49,278 nt of DNA, taken from positions 1 to 49,278 of IMG/VR virus record IMGVR_UViG_3300050821_003302. The stretch is one strand, 5' to 3'. Below the pieces are notes generated by a model that did no database searches, had not been told where the DNA came from, and saw only the letters and a program-made list of their open reading frames with translations. Position 1 is the first letter of the stretch; every line of letters begins with the position of its first letter. A program made the position numbers and the translations under genes. Of the stretch, positions 13,962 through 19,711 are shown in pieces. Source of the DNA: a virus.

Positions 13962-14010
13962 GCAGGGTTTGGAGAAAGTGGACCAAAGAAGAAGATGGGA
14001 TGCTGATTGA
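13726..14010 (+). CDS. Overlapping conserved small protein
   Basis: ATG 13726 has a good AAGGA ribosome site five bases upstream. The 94-residue product (EPNWEKLHPWWRQSLDIARVQ...GSPEFNAWVEHFRREMGRIPLFM...TLPGRWP) resembles a phage family I know with the PEFxAWxxHFRxxxGxxP...xxPxxWP pattern. It lies within the 3' end of the replication gene in another frame for 236 bases. Real overlap, or a frameshift in one of the two, cannot be decided by eye. Confidence 0.65.
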   Translation: MPREPNWEKLHPWWRQSLDIARVQGSWAAVRPGSPEFNAWVEHFRREMGRIPLFMTTAIQTNKEVTLPGRWPNQRGQNEQGLEKVDQRRRWDAD

Positions 14011-14188
14011 ACTGATGGGCAAGAAAATAACATTCCCAAAGATGCGGATTGAGGGCCGCTCGCTTAGGGCCATCGAATCCAGGGCATTTCATCTAGGGCT
14101 TAAATTGGGGACCAGAAGTGCGCCAAAGATAGAGCATCGCGTGTATCCGCGCCGTCTAAAAATTGGGGAGATTTATTGCGGTGAGTAA
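13958..14188 (+). CDS. Myb/SANT- or GcrA-like DNA-binding protein
   Basis: The 76 residues start by ATGA overlap with the replication gene. RKWTKEEDGMLIELMGKKITFPKMRIEGRSLRAIESRAFHLGLK has the W...ED..L..L...GRS..AI..R...LGL pattern of Myb-like or GcrA-like helix-turn-helix units. This is the third such domain in the rightward operon. Confidence 0.68.
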   Translation: MSRVWRKWTKEEDGMLIELMGKKITFPKMRIEGRSLRAIESRAFHLGLKLGTRSAPKIEHRVYPRRLKIGEIYCGE

Positions 14189-14726
14189 ACGCCAGAAACT
14201 GAAAGCAGCGGTTATTACAATAGCCACGACTGAAGTTGTGTACGATCGAAGGGCCACCGACCTAACGCTAAACGCGGTTGTGGCGCCGCTCGAAATAATT
14301 GATCCTTTCGGCGCCAAAGTCGTGGTGCTGGCGAGCCTACTGGGTGACGTTTTGCGTGATTTGAGAGTGCGGTACCTAATCGATGAGGCTCAATTCACTG
14401 CTGGCCGTCAATGGCAGCGGCATTGGGAGGCTTGCGAGCTCGGCATCAAGGGAATGGACACCACGAAAGAGCCGGTTGATGGCGGCGGAGTATCAGCAGA
14501 CATCGTCACAGAATGCAGCCGTCGCGCTCGTTTGCGGATAGTTCATTGCGCCAAAGTTCTAGGACGGGAGCGCGATTCCCTTGTGGTTGATATTCTTGGG
14601 CGCGGGATGCTTATCAAAACCGCCGCATCTGCCCGAGGCATTCACACGGAGCGCGGTCGCCAGAAAGTTGGGCAATCGTTTCGCGAATGTTTAGAAATTT
14701 TAGCGCGCGAGTTTAATTATGCTTGA
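14181..14726 (+). CDS. Candidate late-gene regulator
   Basis: I chose GTG 14181 (VSKRQKLKAAV...), which overlaps the preceding gene's end; ATG 14163 is an alternative. The 181-residue product has RYLIDEAQFTAGRQWQRHWEACELG, TKEPVDGG and a C-terminal helical part LVVDILGRGMLIKTAASARGIHTERGRQKVGQSFRECLEILAREF, somewhat like sigma region 4. I know related proteins from rhizobial phages (compare DUF6456) but no function. It lies near the end of the operon, before a promoter-like site and a terminator, the place of Q in lambda. Confidence 0.7.
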   Translation: MSKRQKLKAAVITIATTEVVYDRRATDLTLNAVVAPLEIIDPFGAKVVVLASLLGDVLRDLRVRYLIDEAQFTAGRQWQRHWEACELGIKGMDTTKEPVDGGGVSADIVTECSRRARLRIVHCAKVLGRERDSLVVDILGRGMLIKTAASARGIHTERGRQKVGQSFRECLEILAREFNYA

Positions 14727-15009
14727 GATACTGAACTTAGACAAAAGCACTAGCTCGAACTTGGTATGGATAGCCCCACCGAACGAAGAAATTGTTGAAG
14801 GCAACAGAAGGTTGCTAGGCATACGAGTTCCGCCGTCGTCATCCACGCAAGACCGCTATCAGAAATGCCGCATTTACCGATTTAAGAATGGAAAGCTGAA
14901 AATTCCAAAGGCGTGTGAACTTTGGTGGAGCGACGCTCCACCACCAGCTTGGGTTAGGCGCCAGGGCAATTTTTTATCATTTGGCCCGTATCGCGTTAAT
15001 AACGCTTGA
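14719..15009 (+). CDS. Unknown protein, 96 residues
   Basis: It overlaps the preceding gene by eight bases and ends the rightward early operon. The product has a moderate number of Trp and Pro residues (LWWSDAPPPAWVRRQGNFLSFGPYR) and no recognised motif. Base composition is more A+T-rich than its neighbours, so it may be a recent arrival. Confidence 0.6.
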   Translation: MLEILNLDKSTSSNLVWIAPPNEEIVEGNRRLLGIRVPPSSSTQDRYQKCRIYRFKNGKLKIPKACELWWSDAPPPAWVRRQGNFLSFGPYRVNNA

Positions 15010-15034
15010 CAAGGATGTCGGGTCAATGTACCCA
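15006..15034 (+). promoter_or_regulatory. Possible late promoter before terminator
   Basis: TTGACA (15006-15011) is followed 17 bases later by TACCCA, a poor -10. The TTGAC and GTCAA (15022-15026) also form an inverted repeat. It lies just before the terminator at 15058, an arrangement like lambda pR'-tR'. The -10 is weak, so this is a suggestion only. Confidence 0.3.
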
Positions 15035-15057
15035 AATCAGTCAGTATGCGATTTTGC

Positions 15058-15088
15058 GCCCGCAGAGCCCTTTCTTGCGGGCTTTTTT
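15058..15088 (+). terminator. Rho-independent terminator after the rightward early operon
   Basis: Stem GCCCGCA (15058-15064) pairs with TGCGGGC (15076-15082), loop of 11 bases, followed by six T. It should stop the rightward early transcript before the accessory and late genes. Confidence 0.88.
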
Positions 15089-15140
15089 ATTTCCAAAATA
15101 CCCCATCATCAACGCCTAAGTCCTTGAAAGGATTAAGGAA

Positions 15141-15611
15141 ATGTGCGACTACAGCCTCGAAATGGTCGCCTCTCGCCCGGCAGTCGTGGGCGAAAAGTTG
15201 GTTGTTACCCGATTCAAGACCGCCACCACTGGTTTTGCGGCCCCTGGTGACGCAGAAACTGCGGTTTGCGTGCTTCCGGGCACTGAGCTTGCTTTCGATG
15301 CCAACATCACTGAGCGGCCGTTTTATGCATGGGAGTGTGCCGGCGCGGAAGCAAAAACGCACGAGTACGCCGTTGGCGTGTTTACGCAGATTGATACCGA
15401 GGTCACGTTCCGGCATCACGATGCATTCAAGCTCCCAAATGACGTTTGCGTGAGGCTCAACGACATCGTGCCGGGTCAGACCGCGACTGTGTTGCAGTTG
15501 CCCAAGTCGGGAATTGATGAACTCCCTGGCCAATCGGTCATGGATCACATCGAATTGCCCGCGGATTGCGAGGCTTCTGCTCCGGCGCCGTTGGAAATGG
15601 CTGTGATTTGA
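15141..15611 (+). CDS. Conserved alphaproteobacterial protein of unknown function
   Basis: The gene has an AAGGA ribosome site at close to ideal distance. The 156-residue product begins MCDYSLEMVASRPAVVGEKLVVTRF and has TTGFAAPGD, AVCVLPGTELAFD. I recognise this family from Bradyrhizobium-type genomes and phages, where it has no assigned role. It is the first gene after the terminator. Confidence 0.75.
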   Translation: MCDYSLEMVASRPAVVGEKLVVTRFKTATTGFAAPGDAETAVCVLPGTELAFDANITERPFYAWECAGAEAKTHEYAVGVFTQIDTEVTFRHHDAFKLPNDVCVRLNDIVPGQTATVLQLPKSGIDELPGQSVMDHIELPADCEASAPAPLEMAVI

Positions 15612-15718
15612 TGTCCCACTCCTTCGAACAGGATGGTTATCGCGTATACGTAGAGCACATTCAGCAATCAGATGGCTCTTGGTTGTCGCGATACACATAC
15701 TGGAAAATTGTGATTTGA
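15611..15718 (+). CDS. 35-residue protein
   Basis: It starts by overlap with the previous stop (TGATG). The product (MSHSFEQDGYRVYVEHIQQS...) looks like a small beta hairpin unit ending YTYWKIVI. No family recognised. Confidence 0.5.
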   Translation: MSHSFEQDGYRVYVEHIQQSDGSWLSRYTYWKIVI

Positions 15719-15794
15719 GGGTTTTGTCCCCCCGGAACCCTCGATAGGCCCGGATGGGAGCCGATCACCTCCCTGATTACGGCCCGTCCGGGCC
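15719..15794 (+). promoter_or_regulatory. Two structured hairpins before the 15815 gene
   Basis: GGGTT...AACCC (15719-15740) is followed by a larger nested structure: GGCCCGGA (15747-15754) pairs with TCCGGGCC (15787-15794) and, inside it, GGGAG (15756-15760) pairs with CTCCC (15769-15773). There is no T-tract, so it is not a standard terminator. It could be a leader RNA structure or an RNA-stability element. Confidence 0.5.
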
Positions 15795-15814
15795 ACTAAT
15801 TCCGAGACAGTAAA

Positions 15815-15967
15815 ATGCCCTACAAATCACTCAAGCAAGAACGCTGGGCCCACACCGCCACCGGTACTAAGGCTCTTGGTGGTTCGGCAAAGGTTGCAGA
15901 ATGGGACCAAGCGACTAAAGGCAAAAAATTGCCGATGAAGGTTAAGCGCAAGAAGGGTAAACGCTAA
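15815..15967 (+). CDS. Small basic protein, 50 residues
   Basis: The product MPYKSLKQERWAHTATGTKALGG...AEWDQATKGKKLPMKVKRKKGKR is short and basic. The KSxKQxRW/F start and Lys-rich end resemble a family of tiny phage proteins often found near packaging genes. It follows the hairpins and overlaps the next ATG (TAATG). Confidence 0.65.
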   Translation: MPYKSLKQERWAHTATGTKALGGSAKVAEWDQATKGKKLPMKVKRKKGKR

Positions 15968-16140
15968 TGCCCGATTTTGATTTTAAGGCTGAATATGATC
16001 GCATTCGCGATCTTGATACGCCTTGGGCCAAGGCGTTCATGACTCCATTAGAATCGAAAAAACCAGAAAAATACAAAGCATTTTTTGATCGTCTTAAAAA
16101 CGAATTTGTGGAGAAGATTGATGCCAAGTCTCAAGCCTGA
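15967..16140 (+). CDS. Small protein, 57 residues
   Basis: It starts by one-base overlap with the preceding stop. The product (MPDFDFKAEYDRIRDLDTPWAKAFMTPLES...FFDRLKNEFVEKI) is charged and probably helical. No family recognised. Confidence 0.6.
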   Translation: MPDFDFKAEYDRIRDLDTPWAKAFMTPLESKKPEKYKAFFDRLKNEFVEKIDAKSQA

Positions 16141-16366
16141 AAATTCAATTCGTCAGCATAAGTCGCTGGCTGAAAACAAAGGTATCTGGCCGGAGTCAGA
16201 AACCTTTGGTGTACAGGCCCTGCATGACCATGACAGGCCCGCTGGTCCCGATTTCAAGGAAGGGCGCACCCGCCATATGCACGATGGCAAGCGCGCTATC
16301 CCTGGGCCTAAGAAGCCGTTTCATAGCGAGCCTCGGCATCACGACGGCGATTGGAACGAGTACTAA
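16121..16366 (+). CDS. His-rich small protein, 81 residues
   Basis: ATG 16121 lies inside the previous gene's end. The product is rich in His and charged residues (HDHDRPAGPDFKEGRTRHMHDGKRAIPGPKKPFHSEPRHHDGDW), likely unfolded or metal-binding. No family recognised. Confidence 0.55.
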   Translation: MPSLKPENSIRQHKSLAENKGIWPESETFGVQALHDHDRPAGPDFKEGRTRHMHDGKRAIPGPKKPFHSEPRHHDGDWNEY

Positions 16367-16368
16367 AA

Positions 16369-16560
16369 ATGGCGCTAATCACCACTGGAGCACATCCATT
16401 AGCGTTGCAGGGATCGGCTCAAAAGGTAGCCGAACAATCTCCGCAGAACGTGCCGCTTCGAGCCGTTGCTGGCCGCTTTGTAGGATCTGGCAAAAAGCCT
16501 CCGCACATCAAGCGTGCATTTGGTGCGAGCACATATGGCAAGGCTTTCAACAAAGACTAA
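16369..16560 (+). CDS. Small protein, 63 residues
   Basis: From ATG 16369 the product is MALITTGAHPLALQ...VAGRFVGSGKKPPHIKRAFGASTYGKAFNKD. It begins two bases after the previous stop. Its basic, Gly-rich end is consistent with a minor virion or nucleic-acid-binding protein, but no family is recognised. Confidence 0.55.
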   Translation: MALITTGAHPLALQGSAQKVAEQSPQNVPLRAVAGRFVGSGKKPPHIKRAFGASTYGKAFNKD

Positions 16561-16585
16561 AGAATATCAACCCAGATTGGTTGAT

Positions 16586-16762
16586 ATGTCTACCTATGAC
16601 GTGTGGGGCTCTCGGCGCTTGCGCGCATTAGCTAAAACGCCAGAACAAAAACAAGAAATCTTGGTCAAGGCTCTGACTGAAATAGCGCTAATAGGCCACC
16701 AGGACGGCGTAGAGCGCTATATTGCGCGCGCAGCTCTAATGTTAACGGGCGAACTGAAATGA
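16586..16762 (+). CDS. Small helical protein, 58 residues
   Basis: ATG 16586 is chosen as start; ATG 16535 would give 75 residues and overlap the previous gene. The product (MSTYDVWGSRRLRALAKTPEQKQEILVKALTEIALIGHQDGVERYIARAALMLTGEL) is mostly helical. No family recognised. Confidence 0.55.
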   Translation: MSTYDVWGSRRLRALAKTPEQKQEILVKALTEIALIGHQDGVERYIARAALMLTGELK

Positions 16763-16998
16763 TCAAGGTGGGCGACACGGTTCGGCTTAAGTGTGGCAGC
16801 CCATTTATGGTGGCTCTGAAAATCCGGGGGTTAATTACGGTTTGCTGGTATTTCGATGGCAGCATTCTTGAATACGATCTCCCGCCGGACGTTTTAGAAG
16901 TCGTTGATATCGATAAAGAAATGAAAAAAGCCGAAAACATGGTAATCAGCGCGCTCAAAAATCAATTAGAGAATAATCAGTCGAGTTATTCGAATTGA
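16759..16998 (+). CDS. DUF2158-like protein
   Basis: The 79 residues start by ATGA overlap. KVGDTVRLKCGSPFMVALKIRGLITVCWYFDGSILEYDLPPDVLEV matches the GDxVxLKSGSPxMxV...CxWF pattern of the small DUF2158/COG5475 family. A longer helical tail follows. Function unknown. Confidence 0.72.
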   Translation: MIKVGDTVRLKCGSPFMVALKIRGLITVCWYFDGSILEYDLPPDVLEVVDIDKEMKKAENMVISALKNQLENNQSSYSN

Positions 16999-17183
16999 GC
17001 GATAAGGTCGGTAAGGCTACCGTAAATTATAGTTACGGTATGCGATCGCGGCATTGTGGGCGGGTTGTTGAGTGGCCTGAATCTGGCGACTGCAGGAATT
17101 TCCAAGAGCCGGATGGATGCTCAAAGGTTAGAGGCGACATCAAGCCGGAGTATTGGTGCCGCCTCTGGGAACGCAAGAGCTAG
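16995..17183 (+). CDS. Four-cysteine small protein
   Basis: It starts at TTG 16995, overlapping the preceding stop (TTGA). The 62 residues carry cysteines at HC, DC, GC and WC, in a spacing like small HiPIP-type or zinc-binding proteins seen in rhizobial phages. The cofactor is not known. Its end overlaps a leftward gene by a few bases. Confidence 0.62.
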   Translation: MSDKVGKATVNYSYGMRSRHCGRVVEWPESGDCRNFQEPDGCSKVRGDIKPEYWCRLWERKS

Positions 17184-17305
17184 TTACACTTGGTAACGAT
17201 TGAATTCCCGACAACGCGGCTTTGGCAGGTTGATTGTGCTTGGGCTACGTAAGAACAGACTAAAACAGATAGCCCGACGATCAGAAGTAGACCAGATTTC
17301 CACAT
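17180..17305 (-). CDS. Tiny secreted protein with two cysteines
   Basis: A GGGGG ribosome site precedes ATG 17305. The 41 residues are a signal peptide (MWKSGLLLIVGLSVLVCSYVAQA) and a mature part of about 18 residues, QSTCQSRVVGNSIVTKCN. Such C...VGN...T.C peptides are common in Bradyrhizobium-type genomes. It is the last gene of the leftward island and may be a secreted factor acting in the lysogen or infected cell. Confidence 0.65.
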   Translation of the reverse strand: MWKSGLLLIVGLSVLVCSYVAQAQSTCQSRVVGNSIVTKCN

Positions 17306-17329
17306 TTTATCCCCCGTTGTTGAATGTTG

Positions 17330-17575
17330 CTATTCAACCCCGTCTTTGTGATTAAAATGTGGTCTTTTTCTTTTATGGTCTGCTGGCCATACTAAGAGCG
17401 TAGGGATTTTGTACCTCTCTATTATGGTTAACAGTTTTGCTACGGGTAGGGGTATCGGCGCCTCGCCGGCCTCATATCGTTGAGCCTGTCTAAGGCTAAC
17501 GCCCAGAATGGGAGCTAGGGCATAGTTAGAGAGCCCTAGCTGTTTTCTAAGCTTGATGTACTGAGTTGGTGTCAT
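17330..17575 (-). CDS. XRE-type HTH regulator
   Basis: The 81 residues have YIKLRKQLGLSNYALAPILGVSLRQAQRYEAGEAPIPLPVAKLL, a classic Cro/C1-type helix-turn-helix. It lies in a small leftward island away from the main switch and overlaps its upstream frame by ATGA. It may control this island. Confidence 0.8.
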   Translation of the reverse strand: MTPTQYIKLRKQLGLSNYALAPILGVSLRQAQRYEAGEAPIPLPVAKLLTIIERYKIPTLLVWPADHKRKRPHFNHKDGVE

Positions 17576-17709
17576 GCTGCTGGCTCTGAAATTTCAACGA
17601 TATCGGCCTCATGCCAGCCTGCGTCGTCGCCTTGGATTATCTTCCTTGGCAAGATAAGCCTCTGCGTCGTCTCGTGTTGCGAATGGGCCAACGACTGACG
17701 GCTCATCAT
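17572..17709 (-). CDS. Alternative-frame small protein, 45 residues
   Basis: Starting at two ATG codons (17709, 17706), this frame encodes MMSRQSLAHSQHETTQRLILPRKIIQGD...WHEADIVEISEPAA and ends in ATGA overlap with the HTH gene. It shares 101 bases with the 17609-17737 frame. Its C-terminal half reads like a natural protein. It may be a true overlapping gene, or part of one gene split by a frameshift. Confidence 0.4.
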   Translation of the reverse strand: MMSRQSLAHSQHETTQRLILPRKIIQGDDAGWHEADIVEISEPAA

Positions 17710-17737
17710 GTAGATAGCTAAATACGATTACGGTCAT
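17609..17737 (-). CDS. Small protein, 42 residues
   Basis: From ATG 17737 it encodes MTVIVFSYLHDEPSVVGPFATRDDAEAYLAKED and ends in five Arg residues. The VVGPFxTRxDAEAYxA pattern is typical of small helper proteins in many proteobacteria. The Arg-run end, after the point where the other frame becomes natural-looking, hints at a frameshift. Confidence 0.55.
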   Translation of the reverse strand: MTVIVFSYLHDEPSVVGPFATRDDAEAYLAKEDNPRRRRRLA

Positions 17738-17744
17738 TTCTCTC

Positions 17745-17882
17745 TCATTCGAGTGGTTCTGCTAGTATCTCGCGATACATTTTGCGGCATTCGCGTGTCT
17801 CTTTTCGGTTTCCACTCTTTCGTGCGCGCTCTATCAGCAAAGCTAACGCCGCTAGAGCGCACTCTTTTTCGTGGGCTGTCAT
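17745..17882 (-). CDS. Small helical protein, 45 residues
   Basis: It starts by ATGA overlap with the upstream gene. The product (MTAHEKECALAALALLIERARKSGNRKETRECRKMYREIL) is a charged helix pair. No family recognised. Confidence 0.58.
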   Translation of the reverse strand: MTAHEKECALAALALLIERARKSGNRKETRECRKMYREILAEPLE

Positions 17883-18106
17883 TCCCATACTCCAGGAATT
17901 GGGATTAGCCATTCGCTACGGACGCCATCGCGTGGATTATACATCTTGCCCGGTTCATATTGAAGGCAAGTAACCTTTGCTAGGAAATCGGCGCCCTCTG
18001 TATGTTTGAAATTGAATCCACTCCGTTTGACACACACAATCTCTTGGACTGTTCGCCCTGCGTCTAGATGCTTAATTATTGAAGCTACTCGATCATTCGT
18101 GCCCAT
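17879..18106 (-). CDS. Small protein, 75 residues, first gene of leftward island
   Basis: ATG 18106 has a GGAGAGAG ribosome site. The product has VASIIKHLDAGRTVQEIVCVKRSGFNF...TCLQYEPGKMYNPRDGVRSEWLIPIPG. No family recognised. It lies just after a near-consensus leftward promoter. Confidence 0.65.
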   Translation of the reverse strand: MGTNDRVASIIKHLDAGRTVQEIVCVKRSGFNFKHTEGADFLAKVTCLQYEPGKMYNPRDGVRSEWLIPIPGVWE

Positions 18107-18162
18107 CTCTCTCTCCCATCTGATGCAGTGACTAGACTGTGGCTTACTGTTCCCATGATCAG

Positions 18163-18191
18163 AATATACGTCATCCCGACACATACGTCAA
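18163..18191 (-). promoter_or_regulatory. Near-consensus sigma-70-type promoter, leftward
   Basis: Read leftward: TTGACG (18186-18191), 17-base spacer, TATATT (18163-18168). It would drive the leftward island starting at 18106. Three ACGTCA repeats (18168, 18185, 18193) cover the promoter and may be regulator sites. Confidence 0.7.
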
Positions 18192-18218
18192 CACGTCATA
18201 TGATCACGTATTGTTACA

Positions 18219-18437
18219 ATGGTGATTTGGTTTAGATGTAACCGGTGCGGCATTGATACGCCAAAGTACTGGCGCACGGTGCCCGCTGATGGCAAGCTCT
18301 GGATGCAATGCTGTGGCGACTTCAACGCTACGCCCATCACGTATCGCCACACAGACTTACCTAGTATGCAACCTATCTATCTATGGCCACCAGGGAGTGA
18401 GCCAAGCGACACATGGAAATCCAACCGACTGGTATGA
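18219..18437 (+). CDS. Small zinc-finger-like protein
   Basis: The 72 residues begin MVIWFRCNRCGIDTPKYWRTVPADGKLWMQCCGDF, with CxxC and CC as possible metal ligands. There is no clear ribosome site, and a TACAAT box overlaps the start, so expression may be unusual. No family recognised. Confidence 0.55.
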   Translation: MVIWFRCNRCGIDTPKYWRTVPADGKLWMQCCGDFNATPITYRHTDLPSMQPIYLWPPGSEPSDTWKSNRLV

Positions 18438-18442
18438 GGTAA

Positions 18443-18865
18443 ATGTCTAAGGCTGTTACAGTTGCAGAGTTGCGATCACTGTGTCGCTCATATACTCGAG
18501 CTGCCGTTCAGACTGCTGGCAGCATCATGGCGCAACCAGACTGCCACCCAATGGCTAGAATGAAAGCAGCTGAATTCCTCATGGATAGAGGATGGGGAAA
18601 AGCAGCTCAACTCATAGAAGGTGAACAAGGCAAGCATGGTCCAACAGAGATCAAGCTAGTCATCATCAATGCTCCAAGCCGTAACGAGACAATTATCGAG
18701 CAAGCTCAAATCAGCTCGGACAATTTAGACCAAACTCAAATCAGCCCTGGAAGCTGCTCCGCATCTAGTGCTACTTCAGCTAATGCTCAGATTGAGCATA
18801 AACCTTCTGCTCATGTTGAGCATAAGCTGGTCGAGCTAGTGCCGATCGAGACCAAGCTTCCCTAG
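18443..18865 (+). CDS. Possible small terminase subunit
   Basis: The 140 residues begin VTVAELRSLCRSYTRAAVQTAGSIMAQPDCHPMARMKAAEFLMDRGWGKAAQLIEGEQ. The AxLLDRGWGKAxQ block following ELRxLxRxYT is typical of small proteins encoded before the large terminase in rhizobial phages, where they are candidates for TerS. The C-terminal half is low-complexity (QAQISSD, QTQISPG, IEHKPSAHVEHKL). It is followed by a repeat-rich gap that could be the packaging site. The assignment is tentative. Confidence 0.5.
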   Translation: MSKAVTVAELRSLCRSYTRAAVQTAGSIMAQPDCHPMARMKAAEFLMDRGWGKAAQLIEGEQGKHGPTEIKLVIINAPSRNETIIEQAQISSDNLDQTQISPGSCSASSATSANAQIEHKPSAHVEHKLVELVPIETKLP

Positions 18866-19138
18866 TGCTTCCCCGACCATGATGCATATAGCGATACATA
18901 AGCAATATCAATAGCTTATGTGTCCAGTTCCTCTATGTATGAAATAGCGTCTATTAGCCAAGGGACGTTACCCCTACCGGGGCACCCCCCCCCTAGCCTT
19001 ATAGGCTAAGGAGGTAAGCTTGGGGCCCCAAACCCGTCCGCGTAAGAGTTGGGTCCCATCTAGCTAGTATCTGTGAAATTTAGGGTCCCATTTCTTTCTA
19101 TAGAAAGCTTGGGTCTCATCTGACTAACAGAAAGAGAT
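18866..19138. other. Repeat- and palindrome-rich gap, candidate packaging site
   Basis: This 273-base gap has no supported gene. It holds a 9-C run (18985-18993), TAGCCT-TAT-AGGCTA (18994-19008), the perfect palindrome TTGGGGCCCCAA (19020-19031), the palindrome CTTTCTATAGAAAG (19094-19107), and three GGGTCYCAT repeats (19051, 19083, 19111). Two TGACTAACAG repeats begin at 19121 and 19140, with a third at 19155 inside the next gene. Its place between a TerS-like gene and TerL suggests pac/cos or a promoter-operator region. Confidence 0.5.
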
Positions 19139-19417
19139 ATGACTAACAGTGATGTGACTAACAGATGTGATGCTTGCGGAGCCAATCTTGCGTTGGTTGG
19201 TCGCGCGCACAACTGTCGCCCAATCCCCGCTGTCATTCTGGAGCCTCGTAAGCTTGATCCTGTCCGCGAGCTAGCGGGTGGGGCTGCTGTGCGACCCGGC
19301 GGCCCGCAGGAGTTACGACAGGGCGATGGCGGGGGCCTCTACAAGTATCGGGACCCGGATAAGTGGCGCGAGTACATGAAGGGCTACATGCGTGCTCGCC
19401 GGGCTAAGAAGCCATGA
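19139..19417 (+). CDS. Zinc-ribbon basic protein
   Basis: The 92 residues start MTNSDVTNRCDACGANLALVGRAHNCRP (CxxC...H-x-C, a possible zinc site) and end YKYRDPDKWREYMKGYMRARRAKK, a basic tail. This architecture is common just before the terminase in rhizobial phages. The first codons are made of the TGACTAACAG repeat. A role in packaging or DNA binding is possible. Confidence 0.65.
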   Translation: MTNSDVTNRCDACGANLALVGRAHNCRPIPAVILEPRKLDPVRELAGGAAVRPGGPQELRQGDGGGLYKYRDPDKWREYMKGYMRARRAKKP

Positions 19418-19638
19418 AGCCTGTGACGGTTCAGTTATCGCCAAAGCTACATAGCAAGCTTTGTGTGGATGCCAGGGTGTGTAGTTGTTCGGTCGAGGAC
19501 CTGATCGTCCTGCGTCTGCAAAGCGGCTACGGCAGCGGGATTGAGGATGAGGGGTTGCTGCGCAGGTTCGCCCGCAAGCTGGCTAGGGAGCGCCGCAATC
19601 GCACTGTTGTGATTGGGCAGGATGGGTTGCGTGTCTGA
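19414..19638 (+). CDS. Small RHH-like protein
   Basis: The 74 residues begin VTVQLSPKLHSKLCVDARVCSCSVEDLIVLRLQSG, a strand followed by two helices as in ribbon-helix-helix proteins, then a basic tail (LLRRFARKLARERRNRT). It overlaps the previous gene by ATGA. The RHH reading is tentative. Confidence 0.6.
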   Translation: MKPVTVQLSPKLHSKLCVDARVCSCSVEDLIVLRLQSGYGSGIEDEGLLRRFARKLARERRNRTVVIGQDGLRV

Positions 19639-19711
19639 CGAGAAGCAGAAGCCGGTGACTGACAGCTACCGGGAGAACTGGAAGCGTATCTGGGGAAAGA
19701 AGGGCAAATGA
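19622..19711 (+). CDS. 29-residue protein
   Basis: From ATG 19622 (or GTG 19631) it encodes ...SDEKQKPVTDSYRENWKRIWGKKGK. Small KPVxDxYRENWxRIxGKK peptides are frequent before phage terminases. It overlaps both neighbours. Confidence 0.55.
   Translation: MGCVSDEKQKPVTDSYRENWKRIWGKKGK

Noticed and set aside
15001-15140. Possible tRNA after the rightward early operon
   Set aside because: No cloverleaf or T-loop sequence could be found; the only structure is the terminator. No tRNA was seen elsewhere either.
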